This document shows positions 47,095 to 59,000 of a stretch of DNA of 64,000 nt, piece after piece. The stretch's first letter is position 1, and each line of letters begins with the position of its first letter. The translations under genes and the position numbers were made by a program. A model generated the notes under the pieces. That model was not told the origin of the DNA. It saw only the letters and a program-made list of their open reading frames with translations, and did no database searches. Origin of the DNA: Climacium dendroides (taxonomy: Eukaryota; Streptophyta; Bryopsida; Hypnales; Climaciaceae). The stretch is taken from contig OX467082.1 of assembly GCA_950106755.1 (NCBI GenBank), positions 31,682,001 through 31,746,000 of the forward strand, given 5' to 3'.

Positions 47095-50000
47095 TCCCTC
47101 AAATGAGTGTGCCTTCTGCCTTTTTTGATCTCCTTGCTTCTCTCATTCCAGACCCTTTTTTTCTTTTACCTCTCACATTTTTTCTCCCTCTATCTTTCCA
47201 AGCTATGTGGTGATTGAAATCTCTTCCAGGCACCTTGCACTAATTGCATTTTGTATATCCAAACTATGTCAAGCACCTCGCATTAACTGTGTTTCGTACA
47301 TCCAAGTTGTGTCAAGTTTGTTAAGAAGCTTCTTTTTTATGGTAAGGCTTTCCAATATGGTACCTAATATGAAGTTTTGTTGGTATTCTAATTTCTTGCT
47401 TTAGAGTGGTGTAGGGTTTGGTACAATGTTGATGTGAACTCTTGGAGTAGAAATGCAATCCAAGTAGTGGTGATAAATGACTATTTTGTGTTTCTTGTAG
47501 ATGGGAGAACCTCGATTTCAATTTTTTGAAGGGCTTCTTGAAGGTGAGATTATTATTGGCGACATCAAAGATGAGGTTCTTGAAGAACTTGTATGCGCTT
47601 ACTTTGATCCTATGTTGTTTAAGAGTGGGTGGAAGTACAATGCTAGGACCATGCAAGATGAGTAAGTCGCTATCTTATCTTTGTATTAGTGAGTTTATGA
47701 TATTGATGAAATGCCCAATAAGGAAATCACCCTTCAATTTGCAAGGGGTTTTATCCTTATGTCCTTCAACAAGAGTGTTAACTGGTCATAGTTCAGTTGC
47801 AAAAGACGAGAATATCGTTTAAGACTCAAGCTGAAGAAATCAAAAAATGCAAAGGAGAGCTAGGCTTGAGAGGGAGAGTATAGATGGTGCTTTGATTGCT
47901 GCCAATATTTTCAAAAGGCGATGTGTTGCCCTTGATGCTTTTCCTACGGCCCTAAAGTTGACTATGAAGAATAAGTCTAGTAAAGATGGATACTTGATGG
48001 GAAAAAGGAGACAACAATGGGAAAGAAGTTGGCTTGTGTATCACCATTTTGGCTTGCAGACGAAATAAATAGGATGGATGGGACAATAAAAAAGAGGTCT
48101 GTCCTAGTACAATGGTGTTGTGATTTTTTGTTGGGTGTTAATAATGAGAGGGTTGTTTTGGAGGACAAACTATGTAGGGTTCGGATGCTACTCAATGATA
48201 GGCAAGTGTTCATCTATGAAGCCCAAGAAAATTTTATACGCCTTCATGTAGAGGAGCTTGCCATCCAAACTTCACTCAAGCAAAGTGGAGTTGTATCTTC
48301 AAATGTAGAGGGTCCAGAAGCCCTCAAGGCTCAATTAGACACCGTTTTGTTCAAGAAATCATGTCACGAGTAGACATCCAAACTTTCAAATGAAGTCATA
48401 GTTGTCTGTGAGGCTACTATTTCTATTTTAAAGAAGGAATTAGAGGCAGAATCCTACTAATAGAAGGACCTTGATAATAAAGTTACTTGCCTTGAGAGTA
48501 TGATGGGTAGGATGACTGACCAATTGTTAGGTATAAATGAGGGTAGAAGAACAATGTTTTGGTTGAGACCCCTTCCCAAAAGCCCCGAACTTCCCTTGAC
48601 CATTATCTATACTCTCAATGCATATTTTGTGTGTTACTTGTGGTATTCTTGTTTTGATTATGTCCTTGTATCATACAATCACTACTATCACCTTTGTTGC
48701 ATCTATGAGCATGCCAAAATGTCCAACTTGTGTAAGGTTGATGGTTGCAACAACAAATTACAAGGGCAACATGGAATTGCATTAGAATTGCATCCACAAG
48801 CAATAAATGTAGCTAATTCAAAATCTTCAAGAGAACTATCAATCTCAAGCAAACTTGCTATAACAAGTGTGATCAGAACTTAATATCATCTTCTTGTCTT
48901 TTTGTCTTCTTTGCTTTTCATCAAGTTCTAGGTGGGGTCTTTGAAAGCTTCATTTTTATTCATCTACAGACAATCAATCCGAAATCTATTTCTATACTCT
49001 GTCAAGAGTCTGTTCCTAAAGGGTGTATCTCTGGGCTTAGGATTCACAAAGAGTATGAATTAGGGAGCCAAAAAGAGGGTCTTATACTGGCCAAATTCTT
49101 TATTTGGGTGTCCTCAACTTCAGACTCCTTTGGAGCAAGTAGACTCTGAAATGGATTAGGGTTGGTTCAAAGTCCGGAATGGATTACTATTGTTTCAGAG
49201 TTTAGAACAAAATCTTGTTGTTTTCTAAGTCCAAAACAAATTGGTGTTGGTTCAAAGTCTGGAATGGATTCTGGTTGTTCCGGAGTCCAGAACAAAATCT
49301 TCCTACTTTCTAAGTCTAAAATGGATTGGGGTTGGTTCAAAGTCCGGAACAAATCAATTGTGTATTGAATAGGGTCTTGTAGTTCGGAACTATAAAGGCA
49401 TAGAGTTTTCTTTGAATGGTGAGAGAAGTTTGGATAGAAGTTGGTGAACATGAAGACTTTGTTAATTTATAACATGGTAGTATTGTAGCCTCAATTGCAA
49501 CCACCCTAAGTGACCAAGACATTCTTGCAACTTGAACTTCATTGTGCAACAACAATGTTTCTAGTAAGCAAGATCCCTTGTTATAGGAAAGTCTAACAAA
49601 TGAGACTCCAAAACAACCATTTGCCATTAGTACCGGACAACCAGCTTATAAGCCTATGATTTGCTATGTGTGTGATAAGAAGCCCGCATCTATTATTCTT
49701 TAGGTCATTTTCCTTTGACAACACAAGATTCACTTCATGTTGAAATTATGTTGTATATTGTATAGGAAGTTTCAATTGTTGATACCTAGCTGAATTATAA
49801 AATTAATTAATTTGTGCAACCAAGATGTTGTACTAACCTAAAAATGTGTATGTGGTTGATTTTTGTATAGAAATGTGGACATGCCCTCTCTTGCTTTGGG
49901 TGCATACAATTCAAGAAAGAGTGTCCCTTTTGTTTTGAGAGTATTTCAGAATGGTCTCTTTTGCCAAGCTCCAGTACAACCAAATTGCTTTTCAATTTTT

Positions 50001-51449
50001 TTGGTAAAGTTCAGGACATTACGTCAGATGTTGTTGTTGTTTGTGAGAGCAAGAAGAAGAAGTCTGTGGATCCTTCTACAATTCTACCTTCCACGTTGCT
50101 TTCGGAAGTTGAGCCATCCATATTGCCCCCAAGTTCCTGCCCAACCAAGTATATCCAACTACTAGATGATAGTGATGACAATGCTAAGGCTGAAAAGATC
50201 TTTTAATGCTCAAATGAAGAATTCAAGGCTAGAGGTAGATGGTCTTTTGTAAAGGAATCCTAGACAAGCACCTTATTGTTGTGTCCGAAGTTGAGCAAAA
50301 TGACCTAATAGCATTAATAACCAAAATAAAGAGATGCCGTTGTAGGCTGTTTTTATGGTAATTCAAGGCTACATGGAAGACATGAGGGTGTTTACATGAT
50401 CCACAATATCTTCTGAAGATATTGAGACAATGAGCAACACTTGGGGCGTGCACAAAGCATTGAATGAGCTCAATTCTCCAGTACCAGCTAAGAACAATTT
50501 TGACAATAATCTAGGAGTTGTTACCATTAGCACGCCAATTTAAGGGATCCCAAGAGGTAGAGGCCACCATGCAACTACAATAAAGGTTTCCTGGGAGCAC
50601 CGCCCTCAAAAAGCAAGTTGGAGGATATCTTGAAAAAGGTCGAGTGAAGTTAGTCTTTGCAAGGTTCAAGGACTTATGAAATGGGTCTAGGGTTGTGGAG
50701 GCAAATTTGCTCAAGTTTTTTTACCTTTGAGTCTAGTTTTATTTTGGAGTTTAGTGCAATAAGAGGTACTAGTTTATTTGAAATTAAGATTTCTCAAGAT
50801 GCTTGCCATCATCAATTGAGCCTTAGGGGTTCTTTTGCCTAATATTTGCAGATTTAGATTCAAGGTGTTAGATTCAAGGTGGTACCACCGTCATGTACGT
50901 CAATTTCTCTATGATGGAGATATTACAAAATACTCAGTTTCAAAACAAGGTCATAAATTACATATAAGGGACATAAAATATATTCATTATAGTTTTCAGA
51001 GTCATGAATTGTATGTTGAAGTGGCACTTTTGCAAATGGATACCAAATTATAGATGAATGACTTTTTTGAAACTAAAATAGAAACTGAACTGTAGCTCTA
51101 ACAATTTGATAATTTGATAATTTGGAAACTTGTTTTTGGCCAAGGGCATCCAAAAGTTCGATTATATCCTCAACTAGATGGAGAATGGTGTATTGGTCCT
51201 TAGCAGTAGGGGCTTTAGTTTGTGTATAGCCTCATTGATCCAAAACTACTACATGATAACTAGTGCCAACTAGTGTTGCTATTTGGTGATGCCACCTCGA
51301 CTAGATTGATGGAAACCCGTGGAGCTTTTACAACAAGCCCTATCCAAAGTAGAAAATCTCACAATGTTATGAGCTAGCTAGAAACAAAGTTGTTTAGTGA
51401 TTCCACTTTAATCTTTTAAGAAAAGAGGTTGGATGACTAGAAAGCAGAA
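47095..51449. other. Repeat-like region with short unrecognised frames
   Basis: Several plus-strand frames look like decayed coding DNA but match nothing I know. 47502-47659 reads MGEPRFQFFEGLLEGEIIIG. 48017-48373 encodes 118 residues including a Glu/Leu-rich segment (LHVEELAIQTSLKQ). 49961-50206 includes KKKKSVDPS. Neighbouring frames are offset from each other, suggesting frameshift decay of a gag-like or host-derived gene. No domain can be named. Confidence 0.4.
49150..49360 (+). repeat. 85-bp tandem repeat, about 2.4 copies
   Basis: GTTGGTTCAAAGTC recurs at 49161, 49246 and 49331, exactly 85 bp apart. Each unit also carries GGAATGGATT, GTTTAGAACAAAATCTT or its variant, and TTTCTAAGTC. 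Copies differ at about ten percent of positions. Confidence 0.88.
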
Positions 51450-52056
51450 CTACACTAATAATGATAAATAGTATTATGTTGCAAATAACATTACCTTGAC
51501 TTTTGCCCCACCCACTCTAAACGTCAATTAATTGGCATTTAGACACTACAAGAAAACCTGTCTGAATTGACAAAAACTGCTCCGAAATGACAGAAATCAG
51601 CCCCTCCTAATCTACAGAAAATTGACAGTTTTTTGTCAATTTGGACAATTTTTTGTCCTAATTGACTAAAACTTGTCAAATTTTTGTAGATTAGGAGGGG
51701 CTGATTTCTGTTATTTCGGACCAGTTTCTCTTGTAGTGAGAGTTGCCAACATTTTAGGAATTTTTGCTCGTCTTTTGAAAATATAGAATGCTAATTTGCA
51801 AAAGGTTTTTAAATTTCTATTTAAGACAATATACATTTGAATAAACAAACATGTATATAAATTTTTATTTTTTTCATTGCAATTTGATGAAATAATAGGT
51901 AACACTAAATGTAAACTTCTAAAATATTGATACTAAATAGTTGACAAATAGTGTATATGTTGACATTTAATGTTGGTAACATTAATAAGATTGATGACAT
52001 TTAGTATTGTGCTTTGTAATTAGTGTTGCCAACACTATTTACCATCATTAGTGTAG
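51450..52056. mobile_element. Foldback element of about 607 bp containing a nested insertion
   Basis: The left end CTACACTAATAATGATAAAT and the reverse complement of the right end, CTACACTAATGATGGTAAAT, match at 18 of 20 positions. The interior is AT-rich and non-coding, and it is split by the 195-bp CACTA miniature at 51544-51738. I could not find a clear target duplication, so the superfamily is not assigned. Confidence 0.65.
51544..51738. mobile_element. 195-bp miniature CACTA element, nested
   Basis: The ends are CACTACAAGAAAACC and its counterpart CACTACAAGAGAAAC on the other strand. Both flanks are AGA (51541-51543 and 51739-51741). Inverted similarity continues through CGAAATGACAGAAATCAG and CCCCTCCTAATCTACA, so nearly the whole element folds into one long hairpin of about 75 bp per arm. 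Confidence 0.88.
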
Positions 52057-52137
52057 TGCAAGAGATGCACCCATTGGTTTGAAAACTGAATCTTTTCTTT
52101 GACTGAGTACCTATCACCGAGGCCGCGTCCATCCATG

Positions 52138-52732
52138 GTCAAACACCAGTGGGAAAAGAAATTTCAGAGATTCCCTTGAGGAGCATATTCAAACCCATCT
52201 CAACAATGGGGGCTAAAATTAGATTTTCAAAGCAAAGCACGAGTTGAAATGCGCGCTACGTTCCAACACTGGAGGATAAAGTCTGCTGCTTTCAACGCTT
52301 CCAGTCTCCTGTTGACTCCCTTTCCTTTCCAATAGCCCCGTGTTCGCTGGCCGGAACTGGTCAGTCGCCCCGCTCCTCGAAAGCTCCAACCACGACTATC
52401 GAACTCTTTCATGGCGGTTCTCTCTTTGCATAAAGAGCACGCCCGACCCTGGAATCATCACTTCTCAGAACGCATTCAAGCAACTCATCAAGTGTCAGTC
52501 TCACTTTCCTAATTGGTACGGAGCTGCAGTTTCACAGATCGAGTTCCAGGACGTGAGCATTCCTGCACTGCACTGAACGTACTCTCGATCCGATTCATCA
52601 CAAGCTAGCGAGCACGTACAGCTTTCTGTTCCACAATTTGCCATTTTCTCGCAAGATATGGCACCCAGCGGTGAGGTGGAGGCTCAGGCCCCAGTTGTGT
52701 TCCGGGGACAGCCTCGCGCCGATGGACCGGCC
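52138..52732 (+). repeat. Flank B' of CHS unit 2
   Basis: This is the inverted counterpart of 22385-22983, with a few percent divergence. It carries the CHS4 promoter, with CATAAAGA at 52429-52436 (229 bp before the start codon, the same spacing as in CHS3), and the first CHS4 codons. Confidence 0.88.
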
Positions 52733-54042
52733 TGCGTTTTGGGAGTAGGCACTGCGGTGCCCCCTGCTGAGTTTTTGCAGTCGGAGTACCCGGACTTCTT
52801 CTTCAACGTCACCAACTGCAGTGAGAAGGAAGCTCTCAAGGCCAAGTTCAAGCGCATCTGTAAGTCACACACTGGATCCGTTACATTCCCAATCAAGTAG
52901 ACTCTTAGAATTTGGAATTCTCGTACGAATTTGACAATCTTCGGACTGGCTGGAATGAGAATGGACATTGCAATCGATCAGTTTGCCACGCCAGCACTTG
53001 TACGTACGCCAGTGATCTGATGAAATGCTTGCGATTCTATTGTGCAGGCGACAAGTCCGGCATCCGCAAGCGCCACCTGTTCTTGACGGAGGAGGTGCTG
53101 AAGGCCAACCCAGGAATCTGCACCTACATGGAGCCCTCCCTGAACGTGCGCCACGACATCGTGGTGGTGCAGGTGCCCAAGCTGGCCGCCGAGGCCGCCG
53201 TGAAGGCCATCAAGGAGTGGGGAGGACGCAAGTCCGACATCACCCACATCGTGTTCGCCACCACCAGCGGGGTGAACATGCCCGGCGCAGACCACGCGCT
53301 GGCCAAGCTGCTGGGCCTGAAGCCCAGCGTGAAGCGCGTGATGATGTACCAGACGGGTTGCTTCGGCGGCGCCTCGGTGCTGCGCGTGGCCAAGGACCTG
53401 GCGGAGAACAACAAGGGCGCGCGCGTGCTGGCGGTGTGCAGCGAGGTGACGGCCGTCACTTACCGAGCGCCGAGCGAGAACCACTTGGACGGGCTGGTGG
53501 GTTCGGCGTTGTTCGGCGATGGCGCGGGGGTGTACGTGGTGGGTTCCGACCCGAAGCCCGCCGTGGAGAAGTCTCTGTTCGAGGTGCACTGGGCGGGGGA
53601 GACCATCTTGCCCGAGAGCGACGGCGCCATCGACGGTCACTTGACGGAGGCGGGTCTGATCTTCCACTTGATGAAGGACGTTCCCGGGCTGATTTCGAAG
53701 AACATCGAGAAGTTTTTGACGGAGGCGCGGAAGTGCGTGGGTTCCCCTGCGTGGAACGAGATGTTCTGGGCCGTGCACCCTGGAGGCCCCGCCATCCTGG
53801 ACCAGGTGGAGGCGAAGCTCCAGCTGACGAAGGACAAGATGCAGGGCAGCCGCGACGTGCTTTCTGAGTACGGCAACATGAGCAGCTCTTCGGTTTTGTT
53901 CGTGCTGGACCAGATCCGGCAGCGATCGCTGAAGATGGGTTCGACGACGCTGGGCGAGGGCAGCGAGTACGGATTCTTCATCGGATTCGGACCGGGCCTC
54001 ACGCTCGAGGTGCTCGTGCTCAAGGCCGCGGCCAATGTCTAA
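52658..54042 (+). CDS. CHS: Chalcone synthase-type polyketide synthase (CHS4)
   Basis: Exons 52658-52859 and 53048-54042 encode 398 residues. The N-terminus ([10 protein letters not shown]) and promoter are those of CHS3, whereas the C-terminus (AAANV) and 3' region are those of CHS2: a recombinant combination. All CHS landmarks are intact: the Cys68 codon split by the intron, catalytic Cys172, His311 and Asn344, and the GFGPGLT loop. Its 188-bp intron matches that of CHS3 and differs from CHS2 at one base. It converges on CHS5. Expression is expected to follow CHS3 if the promoter decides it. Confidence 0.94.
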
Positions 54043-56934
54043 ATGTTAGTTGGGTTGTAGCTTAGGACATACATTCATTACAAGTGCGGGATATATATTT
54101 CGGATAACCTCTGGTGCTGAGCCGGGGGGTGGCATCTCTTCGTCCTAGAACCCGATGGGATTGAGTGGTGCTGCTGTCTGGGCTGATTGAAGTGAGCGTT
54201 TCCGAGTTTTCCGAAACCATGGGATTCGGATTATACTCTGTCGACTGAGGTGACGTGTAGCGAGAGATGTGGATCATACGCCTTCCATACTATTAAATAC
54301 TGTGTGGCGGGTTGAAATGACCGAAAAGAGGCAGTATTGTAAATTACTTCTCAGGAATGAAAGATCGAAATTTTCAATCACTTACGAGTATGGTTTCTTG
54401 ATTTTATGACGTCCGGTTGGACTGAATTGAGGATTCCTCGGGTTTTCGCTGGTATTGTTGGTATCGTATTTGGGAATTCCTGATACGAGTTTGGAGTGCT
54501 CGGATGAAGATTAGTTGACGCTGAGGACTTGCTGGTCTATCACTCGAATTAGCTGGAACCAGAAAACTCAGAGCGCCGTTTCGGCATTTCTGTCACAATC
54601 AGTTTGCTTATTGACAGCGTTCTAGAGAAGTGGAAGTTGAGATTTTACTCTCCCCATTCTTCTGAATGCGAGATTTTTTGTTTGTCCACAATACCGAAAG
54701 CTCGACAGGCGCCCGGCGCTTAACTTAGCGCAATTAAATGTGCTTGTTCTTGATTTGAATACGCTGTGCGGATCTCATGTGATAGATTCCATTTTCCAAG
54801 CGTTGTAAGAAGCAGATTCTCCACGTTGCTATTTCTAATGCAAGACGAGGAGGAAATTGTGCCCAAAGCCGAATCCAGTAACAGATGGTTGTACTCTGCA
54901 ATTTTGAGTGTCCAGGGCCCACGGAGAAGGCCATGTCTGACTGTACGCAAGCTGTGAACAACTCAGGAATGGCGCAGACTTAGTTTCTGCGTCACCTGGG
55001 ACCTTTCTGTCAAGTCGTGTTTGGTGTTCAGAAGAATGGTCGTACAAGTAATGTATTGTAACTCAATGACAGAGAAGTGAGTTTAGGGTTTAGGGTTTAG
55101 TTGCTTACTTACACAGGGTTCTGTGAACAATGTAATGAACCTAAGGCTTGTGTAACTGAACGCTCTAACGAATCTCTCCTCTTGAGTTCCAACTCTGAGC
55201 ACTCCAGAAGTTGTGCATTGAGAAGACCATTTGTTAGAGTGTATTAGGAAACCCGCATTTGTTTCCTTGAGGCGCTACAATTAGAGATAATTGGGTGTAG
55301 TCTGTTCTGTTCTGTTTTGTAGACATTTTAGTGACATTGCTGGGCAAGTGGGCGTCATGCACATTGCATTCCAGAGTAGGCCATGGCGTTCTGCCAACAT
55401 CAAAAAAGTTGGGAGAATCAGTTTTTTAGATGGAAGAGAATCAATCCACAATAAATAATTGAATGTTGTAAGATCTCACCCAGCTGGCAGACTGTGACCC
55501 AGTTTGTCGAGGTGTAATTCCCCTAAGTGCTCAGAAGTTCATATTTCGGTGTTTCGGATGATGAATAGTGTGTCCGAGCAATGATTTGTACATTCAAATA
55601 ATTTAATTCATTTTATTCCAACACACTAATACTTGAATCTCAAAAGACAGCATTCCTGATGACCAATTGAATGAGTTTGTGGTAAGAAAAAAGGTTTGCA
55701 ATGATGTAAGCAAAATGTGCAAAAACTAGACAATGAATGCAGGTGGAACCTTGGAACAACGGTACGGATCAGATGCTTTGAGCCCGATAGATGGCTTCAA
55801 GTAGGCTCTCTAAGAGAATTAGAATACTTCCATCCAAATTTTTGGGAGTTGAACACATTTGCATGGTGGTTGGTGTACGATACTTGGTCATGGTATCATT
55901 GACTTCTTTATGGTAGGAATGCATAATCCACATATCGGCTCTAAATGTATTCTCGCTACTTCTTGCTCTTCGCTGCTCTTCACTCTTGATGTGAATTCTA
56001 GCTACATTTGAAGGAGATTTATTTTGAATTTCAGCCCTGTCAGTGAATGGAGTATCTCAGCTATCTACTGTGAATTCCCTCCGAAACCCCAAGGATCGCT
56101 ATTAAAGTTCGAGTTAAATTAGCCCTCAAAAGGTCGATTTTAGGCCATTATGCCGTAGCAGCACTATTGGTGCGCCATTTCCTGGCAACAAGAGCGCAAA
56201 GTAAATACTGCTGTCATCCAGGGCACTTTGCACTTCCTGTTGAGGTTCAGAAGATAGAAACTAATCCCAACTCGATTCAATTTCGGAATCCATGTTACAA
56301 GTATCCAACATTCCACAGTACAACTCTGTTGGGCTCGATCCCCTTTCTACAATGAATGACTTTGTCACTGAGTAGCGTGCAAAGTGCAGACAGCGTCATT
56401 CCCAGCGCAAAGCGTCCTCGTGGCGGCCATGTACTCACTGAAAAAGAAACGTCAGTCGCTCAAAAGGACCGTCAAGAGTGACAAATGAAGCTTCCAGAAA
56501 ACATTCCGGTAGGAACTGCTCTTATTGATGCACGGTTCCTAGAGTTTACAGTGAGCAGTTAGGTTGCTTGCAAACATAAAACCTCGTCGCCTTTGGCTTC
56601 TCGGATGACTCCAATATGCATCTTGAATTACAGGCACCCAAACCATTGCCTGCGAATATATGAGACAAGTGCCGCACACATCGTAATCTCACCAGATAAA
56701 TCGTCAATTGGTTGGTATGTATTTCCTCTAGCTGCGGATTTCAATTTGAAATCTCAATGAACAGCCCCCCAAATTGCAAGATTCGGGGTACTTCATAACC
56801 GAATCCAGTTATGAAATTGCAACAGTAATCTACATTGGCTCTTCTGTACACAGATATCTATAGCTCTGATGAAGAAGTAATGACCGGCTATGGCTACATG
56901 CTAGGAATCCATGAATTCTCGACATCCAAAATTT
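54043..56934. other. Spacer between convergent CHS4 and CHS5
   Basis: The sequence is the same as 18165-21056, with no indel, and no gene is seen. It includes the telomere-type repeat at 55081-55099. Both 3' untranslated regions must lie here. Confidence 0.6.
55081..55099 (+). repeat. Short telomere-type repeat in CHS spacer, copy 2
   Basis: This is the counterpart of the TTTAGGG repeat at 19203-19221 within the duplicated core. Confidence 0.7.
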
Positions 56935-58334
56935 CTACGCAGCCGTGGCGTCGCTGTTGGCCGCGGCCTTGAGCACGAGCACCTCGAGCGTGAGGCCCGG
57001 TCCGAATCCGATGAAGAATCCGTACTCGCTGCCCTCGCCCAGCGTCGTCGAACCCATCTTCAGCGATCGCTGCCGGATCTGGTCCAGCACGAACAAAACC
57101 GAAGAGCTGCTCATGTTGCCGTACTCAGAAAGCACGTCGCGGCTGCCCTGCATCTTGTCCTTCGTCAGCTGGAGCTTCGCCTCCACCTGGTCCAGGATGG
57201 CGGGGCCTCCAGGGTGCACGGCCCAGAACATCTCGTTCCACGCAGGGGAACCCACGCACTTCCGCGCCTCCGTCAAAAACTTCTCGATGTTCTTCGAAAT
57301 CAGCCCGGGAACGTCCTTCATCAAGTGGAAGATCAGACCCGCCTCCGTCAAGTGACCGTCGATGGCGCCGTCGCTCTCGGGCAAGATGGTCTCCCCCGCC
57401 CAGTGCACCTCGAACAGAGACTTCTCCACGGCGGGCTTCGGGTCGGAACCCACCACGTACACCCCCGCGCCATCGCCGAACAACGCCGAACCCACCAGCC
57501 CGTCCAAGTGGTTCTCGCTCGGCGCTCGGTAAGTGACGGCCGTCACCTCGCTGCACACCGCCAGCACGCGCGCGCCCTTGTTGTTCTCCGCCAGGTCCTT
57601 GGCCACGCGCAGCACCGAGGCGCCGCCGAAGCAACCCGTCTGGTACATCATCACGCGCTTCACGCTGGGCTTCAGGCCCAGCAGCTTGGCCAGCGCGTGG
57701 TCTGCGCCGGGCATGTTCACCCCGCTGGTGGTGGCGAACACGATGTGGGTGATGTCGGACTTGCGTCCTCCCCACTCCTTGATGGCCTTCACGGCGGCCT
57801 CGGCGGCCAGCTTGGGCACCTGCACCACCACGATGTCGTGGCGCACGTTCAGGGAGGGCTCCATGTAGGTGCAGATTCCTGGGTTGGCCTTCAGCACCTC
57901 CTCCGTCAAGAACAGGTGGCGCTTGCGGATGCCGGACTTGTCGCCTGCACAATAGAATCGCAAGCATTTCATCAGATCACTGGCGTACGTACAAGTGCTG
58001 GCGTGGCAAACTGATCGATTGCAATGTCCATTCTCATTCCAGCCAGTCCGAAGATTGTCAAATTCGTACGAGAATTCCAAATTCTAAGAGTCTACTTGAT
58101 TGGGAATGTAACGGATCCAGTGTGTGACTTACAGATGCGCTTGAACTTGGCCTTGAGAGCTTCCTTCTCACTGCAGTTGGTGACGTTGAAGAAGAAGTCC
58201 GGGTACTCCGACTGCAAAAACTCAGCAGGGGGCACCGCAGTGCCCACTCCCAAAACGCACGCTGGCCCATCGGCACGGGGCTGGCCCCTGAACACAACTG
58301 GGGCCGGAGCCTCAACCTCTCCAGTGGGCGCCAT
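56935..58334 (-). CDS. CHS: Chalcone synthase-type polyketide synthase (CHS5)
   Basis: Exon 1 is 58334-58133 and exon 2 is 57944-56935, giving 403 residues. The N-terminus ([10 protein letters not shown]) and promoter type match CHS2, while the C-terminus ([10 protein letters not shown]) and 3' region match CHS3: the reciprocal of the CHS4 combination. The catalytic Cys, His and Asn and the GFGPGLT loop are intact and the intron sits at the conserved Cys codon. It converges on CHS4. CHS2 to CHS5 therefore cover all four pairings of two 5' ends and two 3' ends. Confidence 0.94.
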
Positions 58335-59000
58335 TTAATTTCTTGCGATAAATCGACCAACAGCTAGAGGCAAGCAAGCTCCCACACAACCCTCTTCAAT
58401 CCACTCAATGAATATTAACAGATGCTCTGTAATCGATCGACCTGCTGGACCGGAAGGAATACGCCTGCTCAGGCTGCACGAGGTGCGTATTTGAGAACTG
58501 CTCTCACTGTGAAAGTGTTAGTCTGATGCGTGTACTACTGCATGTCGTCGTCTCCGCTTCGACCACCGCAACTACGAGAGGTGCGATTGGAATTAGAGGC
58601 TGATACAACTGAGACTCTTCACGAGCCCCTTTATACAGCGACCGAGCAACCACCGATGCACCCTCCACATGTTCAAACCAATTCAATTCTTGAATTCAAA
58701 CCTTTGAATCACTCTTGACCAATCATGAACTCCATAAAATCCGTGACCCGGCACCTGATCATGCTTTCCGTCACTTTGCGACCGTGGATGTGAATCGCCG
58801 TTGTAGCCGAGTCGAGTCGTCTCGTTTGGCCATGAGTTGAAACTGTGCATCGCGTGCACTTTTCTGACTGTCTTCAAGACTTGAGTGCTTGGCTTTCTGA
58901 CCAGGACGAAGAAAGGTCGCGACTTTGGTCGAGGAGTACACGGCAGTGCGTGACTACCAGTGCAAAGGCATGACTTGGGGCTACTGGTGGTCTCTAATAA
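58263..59000 (-). repeat. Flank A' of CHS unit 2
   Basis: This is the inverted counterpart of 16105-16854. It carries the CHS5 promoter and leader. It is more diverged from its partner than flanks B and B' are from each other, with several indels beyond 58740. Confidence 0.85.
58629..58635 (-). promoter_or_regulatory. TATA box of CHS5
   Basis: Read on the minus strand this is TATAAAG, 301 bp upstream of the CHS5 start codon, the same distance as in CHS2. Confidence 0.65.

Larger units (their letters stand above)
52733..58262 (+). repeat. CHS core, copy 2
   Basis: This is the direct counterpart of 16855-22384, of the same length, with a constant offset of 35878 and one substitution seen. It has the same palindrome-like architecture: convergent CHS arms around a 2.9-kb spacer. 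Confidence 0.93.

Noticed and set aside
47501..47822. Apparent two-exon gene joined at 47659 and 47689
   Set aside because: The intron would be 29 bp, far below the usual plant minimum. A frameshift in decayed coding DNA is more likely.
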